DNA of 64,000 bases from JBAZPT01 sp041645535 (GTDB lineage: Bacteria; Patescibacteriota; Minisyncoccia; Moranbacterales; UBA2206). The notes beneath the pieces are model-generated. The model was not told the DNA's origin, did not search any database, and saw only the letters and a program-made list of their open reading frames with translations. The stretch spans positions 248,001-312,000 of the forward strand of contig JBAZPT010000002.1 in NCBI GenBank assembly GCA_041645535.1. Direction: 5' to 3'. The translations under genes were made by a program, and so were the position numbers. Within the stretch, counting starts at the first letter, position 1. Every line of letters starts with the position of its first letter. Positions 7,631-15,644 of the stretch are shown here, one piece after another.

Positions 7631-8577
7631 TGATAAAGTTCATCAACGACCTTAATTTAAAAAAACAAGCCGATGAGTTAGGCGTGAAAATTTGGTTCGC
7701 GCCCAGTTTCCTATTCTTGATGATGGGCGTCATTACGATAATTGCGATGACGGCTACTTACTATATTTCCAAAAATTACGACAGTCCGGAAGTTTTGGCG
7801 ATCGCGGAATGCGTGGTGGTAGCGGCGATTTTCATAATCGGCAATTCGATCATCCACGGCGTGGAACAGATCGCCCGGCTCAACAAAATGAAAAGCGAAT
7901 TCGTTTCCATCGCCTCGCACCAGTTGCGCACTCCGCTGTCCGCGATCCGCTGGGAAACGGAAATCCTGCTTTCAAAATTCGCGGCCGGCCTTAATGAAAA
8001 GCAAAAAGAGACCATCGAAAACATCAGCCAAACCGGCCAGCAAATGGCGAGATTGGTGAACGATCTTCTGGATGTGGCGCGCATCGACCAGGGGCGGTTG
8101 ATTCTCAAAAAAGAAAAAGTTAATTTAATGATGATAACCCGCGAGGTTATTAAAAATATCCTGCCTTTGGCGCAAGCCGGCAATGTTTTGATTATTTTTG
8201 ACGAAAAAAATCCGGCCTGGGCGGTTGGGGATGGCGACAAGCTGAAGCTGGCGATTGAAAATCTTTTGAGCAATGCCATTAAATACACCTTGGGAAAGGG
8301 CGTGGTGGAAATAAATTTACAAAAAAAAGATGGCTGTTATATCTTCAGCATCAAGGATAATGGGGCGGGTATTCCAGAAAGCCAGCAGAAGAAAATTTTT
8401 GAAAAATTTTTCCGCAGCGACAACGCGCTCAAAAACAATACAACCGGCACCGGACTCGGCCTCTATATTACCAAAAACATCGTGGAGCAATCGGGAGGCA
8501 AGGTTTGGTTTCAATCCGCGGAAAACAAGGGCAGTGTTTTTAATTTCTCAATCCCGGCTTATTTGTATAAAATGTAA
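7630..8577 (+). CDS. Sensor histidine kinase
   Basis: 315 aa. Two membrane segments (about residues 22-42 and 53-73) with almost no external domain, then HisKA with the phospho-acceptor box ASHQLRTPLSAI, and an HATPase domain with N box NLLSNAIKYT, G1 DNGAGIP, F box FEKFF and G2 GTGLGLYI. It autophosphorylates and passes phosphate to a receiver, most likely the one encoded 31 bases downstream. The start is set by the promoter at 7618, which rules out the longer frame beginning at 7591. With so little external sequence, the signal may be membrane state or an intramembrane ligand. Confidence 0.93.
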   Translation: MIKFINDLNLKKQADELGVKIWFAPSFLFLMMGVITIIAMTATYYISKNYDSPEVLAIAECVVVAAIFIIGNSIIHGVEQIARLNKMKSEFVSIASHQLRTPLSAIRWETEILLSKFAAGLNEKQKETIENISQTGQQMARLVNDLLDVARIDQGRLILKKEKVNLMMITREVIKNILPLAQAGNVLIIFDEKNPAWAVGDGDKLKLAIENLLSNAIKYTLGKGVVEINLQKKDGCYIFSIKDNGAGIPESQQKKIFEKFFRSDNALKNNTTGTGLGLYITKNIVEQSGGKVWFQSAENKGSVFNFSIPAYLYKM

Positions 8578-8608
8578 TTTATAGGTAATTAATAATTTGT
8601 AAAAAACT

Positions 8609-8977
8609 ATGGCAAAGATCCTAATCATCGAGGACGAAGCGACGCTCCGGAAAACTATGGCCGAATATCTGGCGGCGGAAAAATTCGAGGCTTTTGAGGC
8701 GGCAGACGGGGAGCTTGGACTCGCGCTGGCTAAAAAAGAAATTCCAGACCTGATTCTGCTGGACATCATTCTCCCTAAAAAGACCGGCTACGAGGTTTTA
8801 GAAGAACTGAAACTTGACGAAAAAACCAAAAAAATTCCGGTAATTTTGCTCACTAATCTGGAAAGCCCGGAGGATATTGAAAAGGCTTTTGAAAAGGGCG
8901 CTTTGACTTATTTGGTAAAATCGGATTATCGCCTGGAAGATATTGTTAAAAAGATCAAGGAAACATTAAAAATGTAG
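8609..8977 (+). CDS. Single-domain response regulator (CheY-like)
   Basis: 122 aa, one receiver domain. Acidic pocket IIEDE, phospho-acceptor Asp52 in LILLDIILP, conserved Thr/Ser in LLTNL and Lys in LVKSD. There is no output domain, so it probably acts by protein-protein contact. It sits between the histidine kinase and a PilB/GspE-type ATPase, which may be its target. A related receiver lies inside the pilus operon at 59669. Confidence 0.92.
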   Translation: MAKILIIEDEATLRKTMAEYLAAEKFEAFEAADGELGLALAKKEIPDLILLDIILPKKTGYEVLEELKLDEKTKKIPVILLTNLESPEDIEKAFEKGALTYLVKSDYRLEDIVKKIKETLKM

Positions 8978-8980
8978 TTA

Positions 8981-9130
8981 CCCCGGCACTAATTCCGACA
9001 AAATTTCAGGTAGTTTATGGTTTAATGTTCGGACTCGCCTGCGGCTTAAAAAACTAAAATAAAAGTTTCTGCACAAAATTAGTGCGGGGTTCTCAATTTT
9101 GTAACTCCGCAAGGTGCGGAGACAAAATTG
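8981..9130 (+). promoter_or_regulatory. Structured leader of the GspE/PilB-type ATPase gene
   Basis: Outer arms CCCCGGCACTAATT (8981-8994) and AATTAGTGCGGGG (9077-9089) pair with one bulge. The inner hairpin is CAATTTTGT (9094-9102) with ACAAAATTG (9122-9130), capped by CTCCG/CGGAG. The ATG at 9133 begins two bases past the stem. The internal sequence (ATTCCGACAAA...GGACTCGCCTGCGGCTTAA) is shared with the pilM and, more loosely, the uvrA and hisS leaders. Confidence 0.7.
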
Positions 9131-9132
9131 GA

Positions 9133-10881
9133 ATGCGAATCGAAAATGTACAACTTAGGGATTTCATCAAGGACTCCAACATGGTCAGTCCGGAGGAGTT
9201 GGAGGCGGTTTTTAAGGAAGCGCAAACAGGCAAAAAAAGACTGGGAGAAATGCTGGTGGAAAAAAAACTGATTGACGAAATCCAGCTGCGAAAACTATAT
9301 GCCTATATTCTGGGCGTGCCTTTTGTGGATTTGTCCAAAGAAATCATTCCGCAGGAAATTTTGCAGATTATTCCCGAGCCGATTGCCAAGAAATATAAAA
9401 TTGTTGCTTTTGAGCGCGGGGCGGAAGAATTGAAAGTCGCGATGCTCAATCCGGAGGATATTCAGACCGTGGATTTTATTAGAAAAAAGACCGGCCTTAA
9501 GATTATCAACTGTCTGACCTCTGAAGAAAGCATTAATATTGTTCTCAAGCAGTATGAGAGAAGTTTAAAAGCCGAGTTTGGCGATATTATAAACAAGGAC
9601 GCGTCAGAAGTGGGTGAAGGCGCGGACGAAGAAGATCTGGAAAAAATGGCGCAGGGACTGCCGATAATCCGGATTGTTGACACGCTCATCAAACACGCGA
9701 TTTTGCAGGAAGCCAGCGATATCCACATCGAACCGGATGAAAAAGAAGTGCGTATCCGTTATCGCATTGATGGCATTTTGCATGACGCGATGACGCTGCC
9801 GAAACAGGTGAAAAACGGGATTATCGCCAGAATCAAAGTGCTTTCCAACTTGAAACTGGATGAGCACCGGGTGCCGCAGGATGGCCGGTTTAAGCTGGAA
9901 AAAGAGGGGCAAAAGATGTCTTTTCGCGTCAGCATCCTGCCGATTTTTGACGGGGAAAAAGTCGTGATGCGCCTTTTGGATGAATCTTCCAAGGGGCTCA
10001 CGATGGAGCAAATGGGAATTTACGGCAACGCGCTCGAGGTGATGCATCGGCAGATAAAAAAACCCAACGGTATGATTCTGGTAACCGGGCCGACCGGTTC
10101 GGGAAAAACGACGACCCTCTATACTTTTATGGATATTCTTAACACTTCGGAAGTGAACATCAGCACGGTGGAAGATCCGGTGGAATATCGCATGCCCAGA
10201 ATTAACCAAACCCAGATTTATCCAAAAGTCGGGCTGACCTTCGCGGCGGGGTTGCGCTCGTTGTTGCGCCAGGATCCGGATATTATTATGGTTGGTGAAA
10301 TCCGCGACAACGAAACGATGGAAATGGCTATTCACGCGGCGATGACCGGGCATCTGGTGCTTTCGACTCTCCATACCAACAGCGCGGCCGGAACAATCCC
10401 GCGGCTTTTGGATATGGGCGCGGAGCCTTTTTTGGTGGCTTCAACTTTGAATGTGGTAATGGCCCAGCGCCTGGTGCGCAAGCTTTGCCCTGACTGCCGC
10501 AAGGAATACAAATTGTCCGACAAGGATCTGGAAAGCCTCAAAGGAAATTTTGATCTGGACGAACTTTTAAAAACGATCAAGGGCACGGGGATCTTGAAAG
10601 GCAAATTGGGGGAAAAGGATCAATGGCAAGACATCAAATTTTTTCGTCCGGGCGGCTGCGAGCAGTGCAGTAAGACCGGCTACCACGGCCGGCTGGGAAT
10701 TTTTGAAGTGCTGGAAGCGGATGAAGAAATTTGCAAGATGGTTTCCCAGAAAGCGACAGCGGAAGATCTGGAAATCAAAGCCAAATCAAAAGGCATGCTG
10801 ACGATGGTTGAAGATGGATTTACCAAGGCTATGCAAGGCATAACTTCCATTGAAGAAATATTGCGGGTTACGAAGGAATGA
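9133..10881 (+). CDS. GspE/PilB-family secretion/pilus assembly ATPase
   Basis: 582 aa. The N-terminal MshEN-type domain (MVSPEELEAVFKEAQ...GVPFVDL) is followed by the hexameric motor domain with Walker A GPTGSGKTTTLY, Asp box STVEDPVEY, Walker B IIMVGEIRD, His box TGHLVLSTLHTN, and a zinc site CPDC...CEQC. Known members power pilus extension or type II secretion. It is separate from the main pilus operon, which carries its own pilB at 57988, and follows a kinase/receiver pair. I chose ATG 9133; the earlier frame start at 9082 lies within the leader hairpin. Confidence 0.93.
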   Translation: MRIENVQLRDFIKDSNMVSPEELEAVFKEAQTGKKRLGEMLVEKKLIDEIQLRKLYAYILGVPFVDLSKEIIPQEILQIIPEPIAKKYKIVAFERGAEELKVAMLNPEDIQTVDFIRKKTGLKIINCLTSEESINIVLKQYERSLKAEFGDIINKDASEVGEGADEEDLEKMAQGLPIIRIVDTLIKHAILQEASDIHIEPDEKEVRIRYRIDGILHDAMTLPKQVKNGIIARIKVLSNLKLDEHRVPQDGRFKLEKEGQKMSFRVSILPIFDGEKVVMRLLDESSKGLTMEQMGIYGNALEVMHRQIKKPNGMILVTGPTGSGKTTTLYTFMDILNTSEVNISTVEDPVEYRMPRINQTQIYPKVGLTFAAGLRSLLRQDPDIIMVGEIRDNETMEMAIHAAMTGHLVLSTLHTNSAAGTIPRLLDMGAEPFLVASTLNVVMAQRLVRKLCPDCRKEYKLSDKDLESLKGNFDLDELLKTIKGTGILKGKLGEKDQWQDIKFFRPGGCEQCSKTGYHGRLGIFEVLEADEEICKMVSQKATAEDLEIKAKSKGMLTMVEDGFTKAMQGITSIEEILRVTKE

Positions 10882-10904
10882 TCTACATTCCTCCCTGTTT
10901 TCAG

Positions 10905-10928
10905 AAGGCTTTCTTAAGCCTTTTTTGG
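10905..10928 (+). terminator. Rho-independent terminator after the ATPase gene
   Basis: A 6-bp stem AAGGCT/AGCCTT with loop TTCTTA is followed by TTTTTT. Confidence 0.75.
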
Positions 10929-10984
10929 TTATGCTAAATATCATTCAGATTATTATCAGCAACTTCCAGGATATCTTCAGCTGG

Positions 10985-11016
10985 GCCCGGTTTGGAAGCT
11001 AACGCTTCCAACGGGC
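10985..11016. repeat. Intergenic hairpin element
   Basis: GCCCG and TTGGAAGC pair with GCTTCCAA and CGGGC around a 4-nt loop. It is similar in size and GC content to the palindromic elements found in genes of this window. The rest of the gap 10929-11159 is AT-rich and otherwise holds only the promoter at 11075. Confidence 0.5.
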
Positions 11017-11074
11017 TAAAGCGAAATTTTAGAAATAGGCCTGTGGACAAGTGTTTTCAGAAGCTAAAAAAGTA

Positions 11075-11083
11075 TGTTATTAT
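11075..11083 (+). promoter_or_regulatory. Extended -10 promoter of the ABC transporter operon
   Basis: TGtTATTAT, with the -10 hexamer at 11078-11083. A weak -35-like TTTCAG sits 17 bases upstream. A leader of about 70 bases precedes the ATG at 11160. Confidence 0.5.
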
Positions 11084-11159
11084 TCAGAAAGAAAGAAGGA
11101 TAAAAAAATTATTTTAAACGTTTTATTTTTAACAAAAATAAAGGGCGCAAAGTTTGATT

Positions 11160-12470
11160 ATGGCGGATACAATTATTGAGGTTAAAAATTTAAAAGTTAC
11201 TTACAATAAGGACAAATCCAACGAGGTCCGCTCTTTGGATGACATTAATGTCAAAATTTACCCGGAGGAATATGTAATTATTTTCGGTCCGTCCGGTTGC
11301 GGAAAATCAACTTTGCTGTATGCCATTGCCGGACTGCAGGCGGCGACAGAAGGAGAGATTACCGTGGAGGGCAAGGATTTGGCCAAGATGAAGAAGAAAG
11401 AAAAAGTCGAGCTCCATCAAACCGGAGTCGGTATGATTTTCCAGGCCTTTTATCTCATTTCTTCCATTAATGTTTTGGACAATGTAATTTTGCCCAAAGT
11501 GTTCCGCGGAGAAGAGCGGCATAAGCGCAAGGAAGACGGCATGAAATTGCTGCGCCGGTTTAGTATCGCGGAGCAGAATGACAAATTCCCCAGCCAGCTT
11601 TCCGGCGGCCAGAAACAAAGAGTGGCTATTGCCAGAGCCCTGGTGAATAATCCCAGTATTATTTTGGCTGACGAACCGGTAGGAAACCTGGACAGCGAAT
11701 CGGCGGAAAATGTTTTGAATATATTGAAAGAGCTGAACGAGGTGGATAAAAAAACAATCATTTTAGTTACGCACAACGCCGAGCATCTGCACTTTGCCGA
11801 TAGGATATTGCATATGAAAGATGGAAAACTTGTCAGCGAAGAAATTAATCGCGACAAGCGCCCGAAGGACGCTCTTAAAGAAGATATTGCCAAAGAGCCG
11901 GATGTGATTTCCAGCGAACTCAAGCTTTTGATGAGAACTTTCAGAAATTTTTCTCCCCAGCAAATCGGAGGGCTGCTGATTCCCTATAAAGCTAAACAGC
12001 TGATTAACCATATTATTATGGAACTGACCGAAGAGCAGATTACAGCGGCGGAAAATTTCTTAAAAGACTTGCTGTTTAAAAATATTCAAATGGAAGCCTT
12101 CGAAAAAAATATCGATCTGGATCTCAAGGAAGGCGGAGCTGGTTGGAATAAATTGCGGGCCAAATCTTTTTCAGTTAAAGTTAATGATATCACGAGCCAG
12201 GCGGAAGCCTTGGCTAAGGATTATAAACAGGCTTTGCCGGGGTTTGCCGATTATCTTTTGCGCGTTTTTGATCTGAAATTGCAGCCGGAAATAAAAGCCC
12301 GCTTGCTGACATTTTTGAGGCTGCGGCTGGAAAACAAAATTGACGCCTTTGGCGTGCAGGAACGATTGGACGCGCCGGTATCCGTCGGCGGAGTGGGGTT
12401 ATACAAAAATACATCGGAAAAAATGATGCGGGAAATAGAAATGGTAATGTTGTTAAAATATTCAGTATGA
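11160..12470 (+). CDS. MacB/LolD-type ABC transporter ATP-binding protein with C-terminal extension
   Basis: 436 aa from ATG 11160 (a TTG lies 6 bases upstream in frame). Residues 1-235 form an ABC ATPase: Walker A GPSGCGKSTLL, Q loop MIFQAFYL, signature LSGGQKQRVAIARAL, Walker B IILADEPVGNLD, and H loop VTHN. The remaining 200 residues are mainly helical and charged and are not part of the usual LolD/MacB ATPase (about 230 aa); I do not recognise this extension. Its stop overlaps the permease start (ATGA), so the two are co-translated. The pair should couple ATP hydrolysis to a periplasm-facing permease. Confidence 0.92.
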   Translation: MADTIIEVKNLKVTYNKDKSNEVRSLDDINVKIYPEEYVIIFGPSGCGKSTLLYAIAGLQAATEGEITVEGKDLAKMKKKEKVELHQTGVGMIFQAFYLISSINVLDNVILPKVFRGEERHKRKEDGMKLLRRFSIAEQNDKFPSQLSGGQKQRVAIARALVNNPSIILADEPVGNLDSESAENVLNILKELNEVDKKTIILVTHNAEHLHFADRILHMKDGKLVSEEINRDKRPKDALKEDIAKEPDVISSELKLLMRTFRNFSPQQIGGLLIPYKAKQLINHIIMELTEEQITAAENFLKDLLFKNIQMEAFEKNIDLDLKEGGAGWNKLRAKSFSVKVNDITSQAEALAKDYKQALPGFADYLLRVFDLKLQPEIKARLLTFLRLRLENKIDAFGVQERLDAPVSVGGVGLYKNTSEKMMREIEMVMLLKYSV

Positions 12471-13681
12471 GATTCGGAGATTTATTCAAATTATCCACCA
12501 GAATGTTTAAGGCGAGGACTTCCCGGACGCTTTTGACTGTTCTGGGCATGAGCATCGGCATCGGCGCCATTCTTTTTCTGGTTTCCTTTGGCGAGGGTTT
12601 GCGCACGACCCTCTTGGAAAGAATTACAACTTCGGAATCATTGCTCACTTTGGATGTGACGGAAGCCAAGGCCGGAATAGTTTCACTTAATGGCGAGATG
12701 ATTAAAAACATTGGACAAATGGACGGGGTAGCAGAGGTGAGTCCGGCATCTCAACTGATTACCCAGGGCCATATTGGAGATATGTCGGCGGACTTAAGCG
12801 CGATTTCCATTAAGCCGTCATTTTTGAGGCTCGGCGGAATTAAGATTTTTCAGGGGGAAACACTTAATGATAGCAATCCGGAGGGAGTGCTTATAACTTC
12901 GGCAGTGGCCCAGGTTTTTGGAAAGGAAGACGCTGCTGAAATGATAGGCGAAAATATTACTTTTTCTTTTTTCCAGCCAAAAGATGTTGGAACTGGAAGC
13001 GGAACGGGCTTGCAGGAAAATTTAGAGAAAATGGATTTTAATAAAGAGTATAAAATCATAGGAACGACAGACGGCGAGGATAGCGTGGTTTATATAAACG
13101 CTGCATCCCTTGGAGATTTGCATGTAGACAAATTCATCCAGGCAAAAGTTAAATGTTCCTCACAGCAGATGATGGGGGCGGTGCGCGATACCATTTTAAA
13201 TCAAGGGCTTCTCGTTTCTTCTCTTTCAGACACTGTCGATCAGGCCAATCAGATTTTCAGCATCGTTCGCATTGTGCTTATGACTTTCGGCCTCATTGCT
13301 CTCATCGTTAGCGCCATCGGCATGTTTAACACAATGACCATCGCGCTTTTAGAGCGCACCGAAGAAATTGGAATTATGAAATCCATAGGCGCTTCCGACG
13401 GATCCGTGTCTATGATGTTTATTATGGAATCAACTATAATGGGATTTTTGGGCGGGCTGGCGGGCATCGCTATCGGACTTTTGGGAGGCGTAGTTTTCAA
13501 TCAGTTGATCAATTTTGTCGCGGCTCGTTTTGGCGGACAGGCGGTGAACCTGTTTCATAGCCCGATTTTATACATCATTGTGATTGTAGCTTTTTCTGGA
13601 GTGGTCGGATTTCTTACTGGTTTTGTGCCAGCCAGGCGCGCGAGCAAAATCGATCCTTTGGACGCGTTGAGGTATAAATAA
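12467..13681 (+). CDS. MacB/FtsX-like ABC transporter permease
   Basis: 404 aa. One N-terminal membrane segment (about 20-42: TVLGMSIGIGAILFLVSFG), a large external MacB_PCD-type domain (45-270), then three membrane segments carrying the FtsX fold (SIVRIVLMTFGLIALIVSAIGMFNTM, LGGLAGIAIGLLGGVVF, YIIVIVAFSGVVGFLTGFVPA) and the typical ending PARRASKIDPLDALRYK. In known systems this architecture transmits mechanical force across the membrane for lipoprotein or peptide export. The start overlaps the ATPase stop by 4 bases. Confidence 0.92.
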   Translation: MRFGDLFKLSTRMFKARTSRTLLTVLGMSIGIGAILFLVSFGEGLRTTLLERITTSESLLTLDVTEAKAGIVSLNGEMIKNIGQMDGVAEVSPASQLITQGHIGDMSADLSAISIKPSFLRLGGIKIFQGETLNDSNPEGVLITSAVAQVFGKEDAAEMIGENITFSFFQPKDVGTGSGTGLQENLEKMDFNKEYKIIGTTDGEDSVVYINAASLGDLHVDKFIQAKVKCSSQQMMGAVRDTILNQGLLVSSLSDTVDQANQIFSIVRIVLMTFGLIALIVSAIGMFNTMTIALLERTEEIGIMKSIGASDGSVSMMFIMESTIMGFLGGLAGIAIGLLGGVVFNQLINFVAARFGGQAVNLFHSPILYIIVIVAFSGVVGFLTGFVPARRASKIDPLDALRYK

Positions 13682-13706
13682 TTTACAGCTTGGAGGGGTT
13701 TGCCGC

Positions 13707-13735
13707 TTGGCGGCATTTTTTTATGCGTGTATAAT
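13707..13735 (+). promoter_or_regulatory. Promoter of folD, near-leaderless
   Basis: -35 TTGGCG (13707-13712), 17-bp spacer, -10 TATAAT (13730-13735). The expected start point, about 7 bases on, coincides with the ATG at 13743. Confidence 0.75.
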
Positions 13736-13742
13736 AGAAATT

Positions 13743-14603
13743 ATGAAACTTTTAAGAGGCAAAAGAATAGCTGGCAAAATCCTCGCGGATTTAAAAAAGG
13801 CTATAAAAAAGGAAAATAACCGGCCGGGACTGGCTGTTATTTTAATTGGGGAAAATAAGGCTTCGGGTGTTTATGTTGGTCTTAAGAAAAAAGCTGCTAA
13901 GGAGATCGGCATTAATTTTTCTTTGCACAAATTTAAAGAATTCGAAAAAGAAGCGGTTATTATTGGAAAAATAAAAGAATTAAATGAAAACAAAAAAATT
14001 CACGGCATTATCGTCCAGTTGCCGCTGCCAAAAAATTTCAGCACGCAAAAAATTATCAATACTATTTCTCTCGCAAAAGATGCCGACGGTTTTTCCGCCC
14101 AAGGCGGACCAGCCGAAGGCTGGCATCCTAAGGTAGATAAATTGTGTTCAAAAAATTACACAAAGACATTACCAGTTTTTCCGCATGCAATAATATTGCT
14201 TATCGAAAGTAGCAAACAAAAATTGCAAGGCAAACGGGCGATAGTTATTGCTAATTCGAAAAAATTTGGGGAGACAATGACGGCCGCCTTAAAGCGAGAG
14301 AAAATAAGAGGAGAGTATATTTTATATAAAAATTATAAAAAATGTTTACCCGCCATTGGGCGGGCTGACATTTTGATTTCAGCTGTTGGAAAGCCGGGTT
14401 TTTTAAAAGGCGATATGGTAAAAAAAGGCGTGATTATTATTGACGGCGGAATTACCAAAATCGGCAAAAAAGTTTTAGGCGATGTTGATCTTAAATCAGT
14501 GAAAAACAAAGTTTCTTATATTTCGCCCGTTCCCGGAGGAGTGGGACCAGTGACTATTGCGTGTCTTTTGGAAAATGTTTATCTTTTGGCACCAAAAAAA
14601 TAG
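13743..14603 (+). CDS. folD: Bifunctional methylene-THF dehydrogenase/cyclohydrolase
   Basis: 286 aa. FolD interconverts 5,10-methylene- and 10-formyl-tetrahydrofolate. Visible marks: substrate-site Tyr/Lys region YVGLKKKAAKEIGI, VQLPLPK, DADGF, Rossmann segment AIVIANSKKFGET, and the C-terminal signature PVPGGVGPVTIA. The start is set by the promoter: ATG 13743 is at the predicted transcription start. A palindromic element of exactly 30 bases (14094-14123) adds 10 residues, SAQGGPAEGW, between the conserved DGF and HP. The cofactor loop reads IANSKKFG where family members usually have GxSxxVG, so NADP binding may be altered. Confidence 0.93.
   Translation: MKLLRGKRIAGKILADLKKAIKKENNRPGLAVILIGENKASGVYVGLKKKAAKEIGINFSLHKFKEFEKEAVIIGKIKELNENKKIHGIIVQLPLPKNFSTQKIINTISLAKDADGFSAQGGPAEGWHPKVDKLCSKNYTKTLPVFPHAIILLIESSKQKLQGKRAIVIANSKKFGETMTAALKREKIRGEYILYKNYKKCLPAIGRADILISAVGKPGFLKGDMVKKGVIIIDGGITKIGKKVLGDVDLKSVKNKVSYISPVPGGVGPVTIACLLENVYLLAPKK
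14094..14123. repeat. Double-hairpin palindromic insertion in folD
   Basis: Two adjacent short hairpins, TCCGCC/GGCGGA and CCAGCC/GGCTGG, together span 30 bases and insert 10 codons between conserved residues of FolD. The length is a multiple of three and the frame is kept. Confidence 0.6.
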
Positions 14604-14621
14604 GCCTGTTAGCAACAGGCC
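14592..14621 (-). terminator. Terminator of the minus-strand 180-aa gene
   Basis: On the minus strand, a stem GCCTGTT/AACAGGC with loop GCT is followed by TATTTTTTT. It overlaps the end of folD and could also slow folD transcription. Confidence 0.7.
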
Positions 14622-14635
14622 CGTAGTTAATGTCT

Positions 14636-15178
14636 TTAGACAGCTTCCAATTTTTTTATTATATCCTCTTTTGATTCTACCATAAAAAGTTCCGCATTTT
14701 CTTTTTGGGACGGTACTTTTTTAGTGATATCTCTGAGAACAGCTTTAAAGGAGCTTAGTCTTTCATAATCTCCTCCAGTTAATAAATCTCTGCAGTTCGC
14801 AAGTATGATCTTTGACGCGTGCTCTTTTATCAGGGGGTTTTTGGAGTCCTCAATTACCCATCTTAAATCAGCTATGCAAGTATGCTCTTCTTTAAGATAT
14901 TTTTTCCATCCTACTTTGTCACAAGATTTTCCAAAGATTGCGATTATGAGAAAGCTTTCTCTCTCTGTGCCGATTTCGAGAAGTTTTTGAGCAGCTTTCT
15001 CTTGCAATGGTCCTGATGTCATGACGATGTTTTGAAGCTCTTTTTCAGTTGGATTTCGTAATATAAGCATTTCCCAAAGCTCGTGCGCCATTCTCTCATC
15101 GGGTACTTGGCGTTTTTTGTTCGAAACAAAGACAATAATAATTATTATCGCTCCTATGATTGAAAACCATTCAAACAT
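14636..15178 (-). CDS. Hypothetical membrane-anchored protein
   Basis: 180 aa. An N-terminal membrane segment (FSIIGAIIIIIVFVS, residues 5-19) is followed by a basic stop-transfer stretch and a helical soluble domain with repeat-like helices (KELQNIVMTSGPLQEKAA, KNPLIKEHASKIILAN) that could be HEAT-like. No family was recognised. AAGGAGG precedes the ATG at good spacing, as in the other accessory genes of this window. Confidence 0.65.
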   Translation of the reverse strand: MFEWFSIIGAIIIIIVFVSNKKRQVPDERMAHELWEMLILRNPTEKELQNIVMTSGPLQEKAAQKLLEIGTERESFLIIAIFGKSCDKVGWKKYLKEEHTCIADLRWVIEDSKNPLIKEHASKIILANCRDLLTGGDYERLSSFKAVLRDITKKVPSQKENAELFMVESKEDIIKKLEAV

Positions 15179-15216
15179 AAAAACCTCCTTTTCTATTCGA
15201 TTTTAAAAGTAACTAG

Positions 15217-15300
15217 TGCCGCTGATCGGACTCGAACCGATATGGAGTTGCCCCCACAACATTTTGAGTGTTGCGTGTATACCAATTTCACCACAGCGGC
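15217..15300 (-). tRNA. tRNA-Leu (anticodon CAA)
   Basis: Reads on the minus strand with acceptor stem GCCGCTG/CAGCGGC, D-arm, anticodon stem CAACA/TGTTG with loop CTCAAAA (anticodon CAA, decoding UUG), a long class II variable arm GGGGGCAACTCC, and T-arm with GGTTCGAGTCC. CCA is not encoded. The 3' flank contains ACTAGTTACT, shared with the 22-bp repeats at 27252, 30026, 42863 and 45366. Confidence 0.93.
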
Positions 15301-15306
15301 GATATT

Positions 15307-15546
15307 CTATATTTTTAAATCATCTAAAAATTTTCTTCCAACTCCGCTTTTGAGGAAAATTTCTCTTTTTCTAGCTTCTTTATAGTCTGCATATTTTTCA
15401 GAAAGTATTAAATCAAATGGCTTATATGTTCTTGTATTTTTATTATAACCATTATTATGTTGACCCAGTCTCCTTGTTAGATTATTAGTGATACCAATAT
15501 ATCGATAGCTTATTTTCTTACTCTTTATTACATATAGATATATCAT
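15307..15546 (-). CDS. GIY-YIG nuclease-domain protein
   Basis: 79 aa, a stand-alone GIY-YIG (UvrC N-terminal-like) domain: LYVIKS...YRYIGITNNLTRRLGQHN, the conserved Tyr/Arg, and the final Glu in ARKREIFLKSGVGRKF. Small proteins of this type are common in CPR and related genomes and are of uncertain role; some are mobile. It lies between an intact tRNA-Leu and a degenerate tRNA-Leu-like piece, which suggests a past insertion. The N-terminal sequence YLYVIKSKK is slightly degenerate relative to the GIY motif. Confidence 0.85.
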   Translation of the reverse strand: MIYLYVIKSKKISYRYIGITNNLTRRLGQHNNGYNKNTRTYKPFDLILSEKYADYKEARKREIFLKSGVGRKFLDDLKI

Positions 15547-15570
15547 AAATCGAGAAATTTTTATAGATAT

Positions 15571-15620
15571 CGTGCACGGTCGCCAGAGGCGACTAAATCT
15601 GCCAGTTCCGCCATCTCGGC
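15571..15620 (-). pseudogene. tRNA-Leu-like 5' fragment
   Basis: On the minus strand from 15620 the sequence opens GCCGAGATGGCGGAACTGGC, typical of the first 20 bases of a tRNA-Leu. It later contains a variable-arm-like hairpin GTCGCC/GGCGAC, but the anticodon arm and the T-arm (GGTTCGA) are missing. I read it as a decayed or disrupted tRNA gene. A functional but highly reduced tRNA is unlikely. Confidence 0.45.
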
Positions 15621-15625
15621 AAATA

Positions 15626-15634
15626 TGATATACT
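15626..15634 (+). promoter_or_regulatory. Extended -10 promoter of parA
   Basis: TGaTATACT (-10 at 15629-15634) places the start point about 4 bases before the ATG at 15645. It sits next to the 5' end of the divergent tRNA-like fragment. Confidence 0.6.
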
Positions 15635-15644
15635 GTATTTAATT

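Noticed and set aside
12467..12470. Reassigned TGA codon as in Gracilibacteria/Absconditabacteria
   Set aside because: TGA ends genes cleanly here (ABC ATPase, dprA, the 51-aa gene) and does not interrupt conserved domains.
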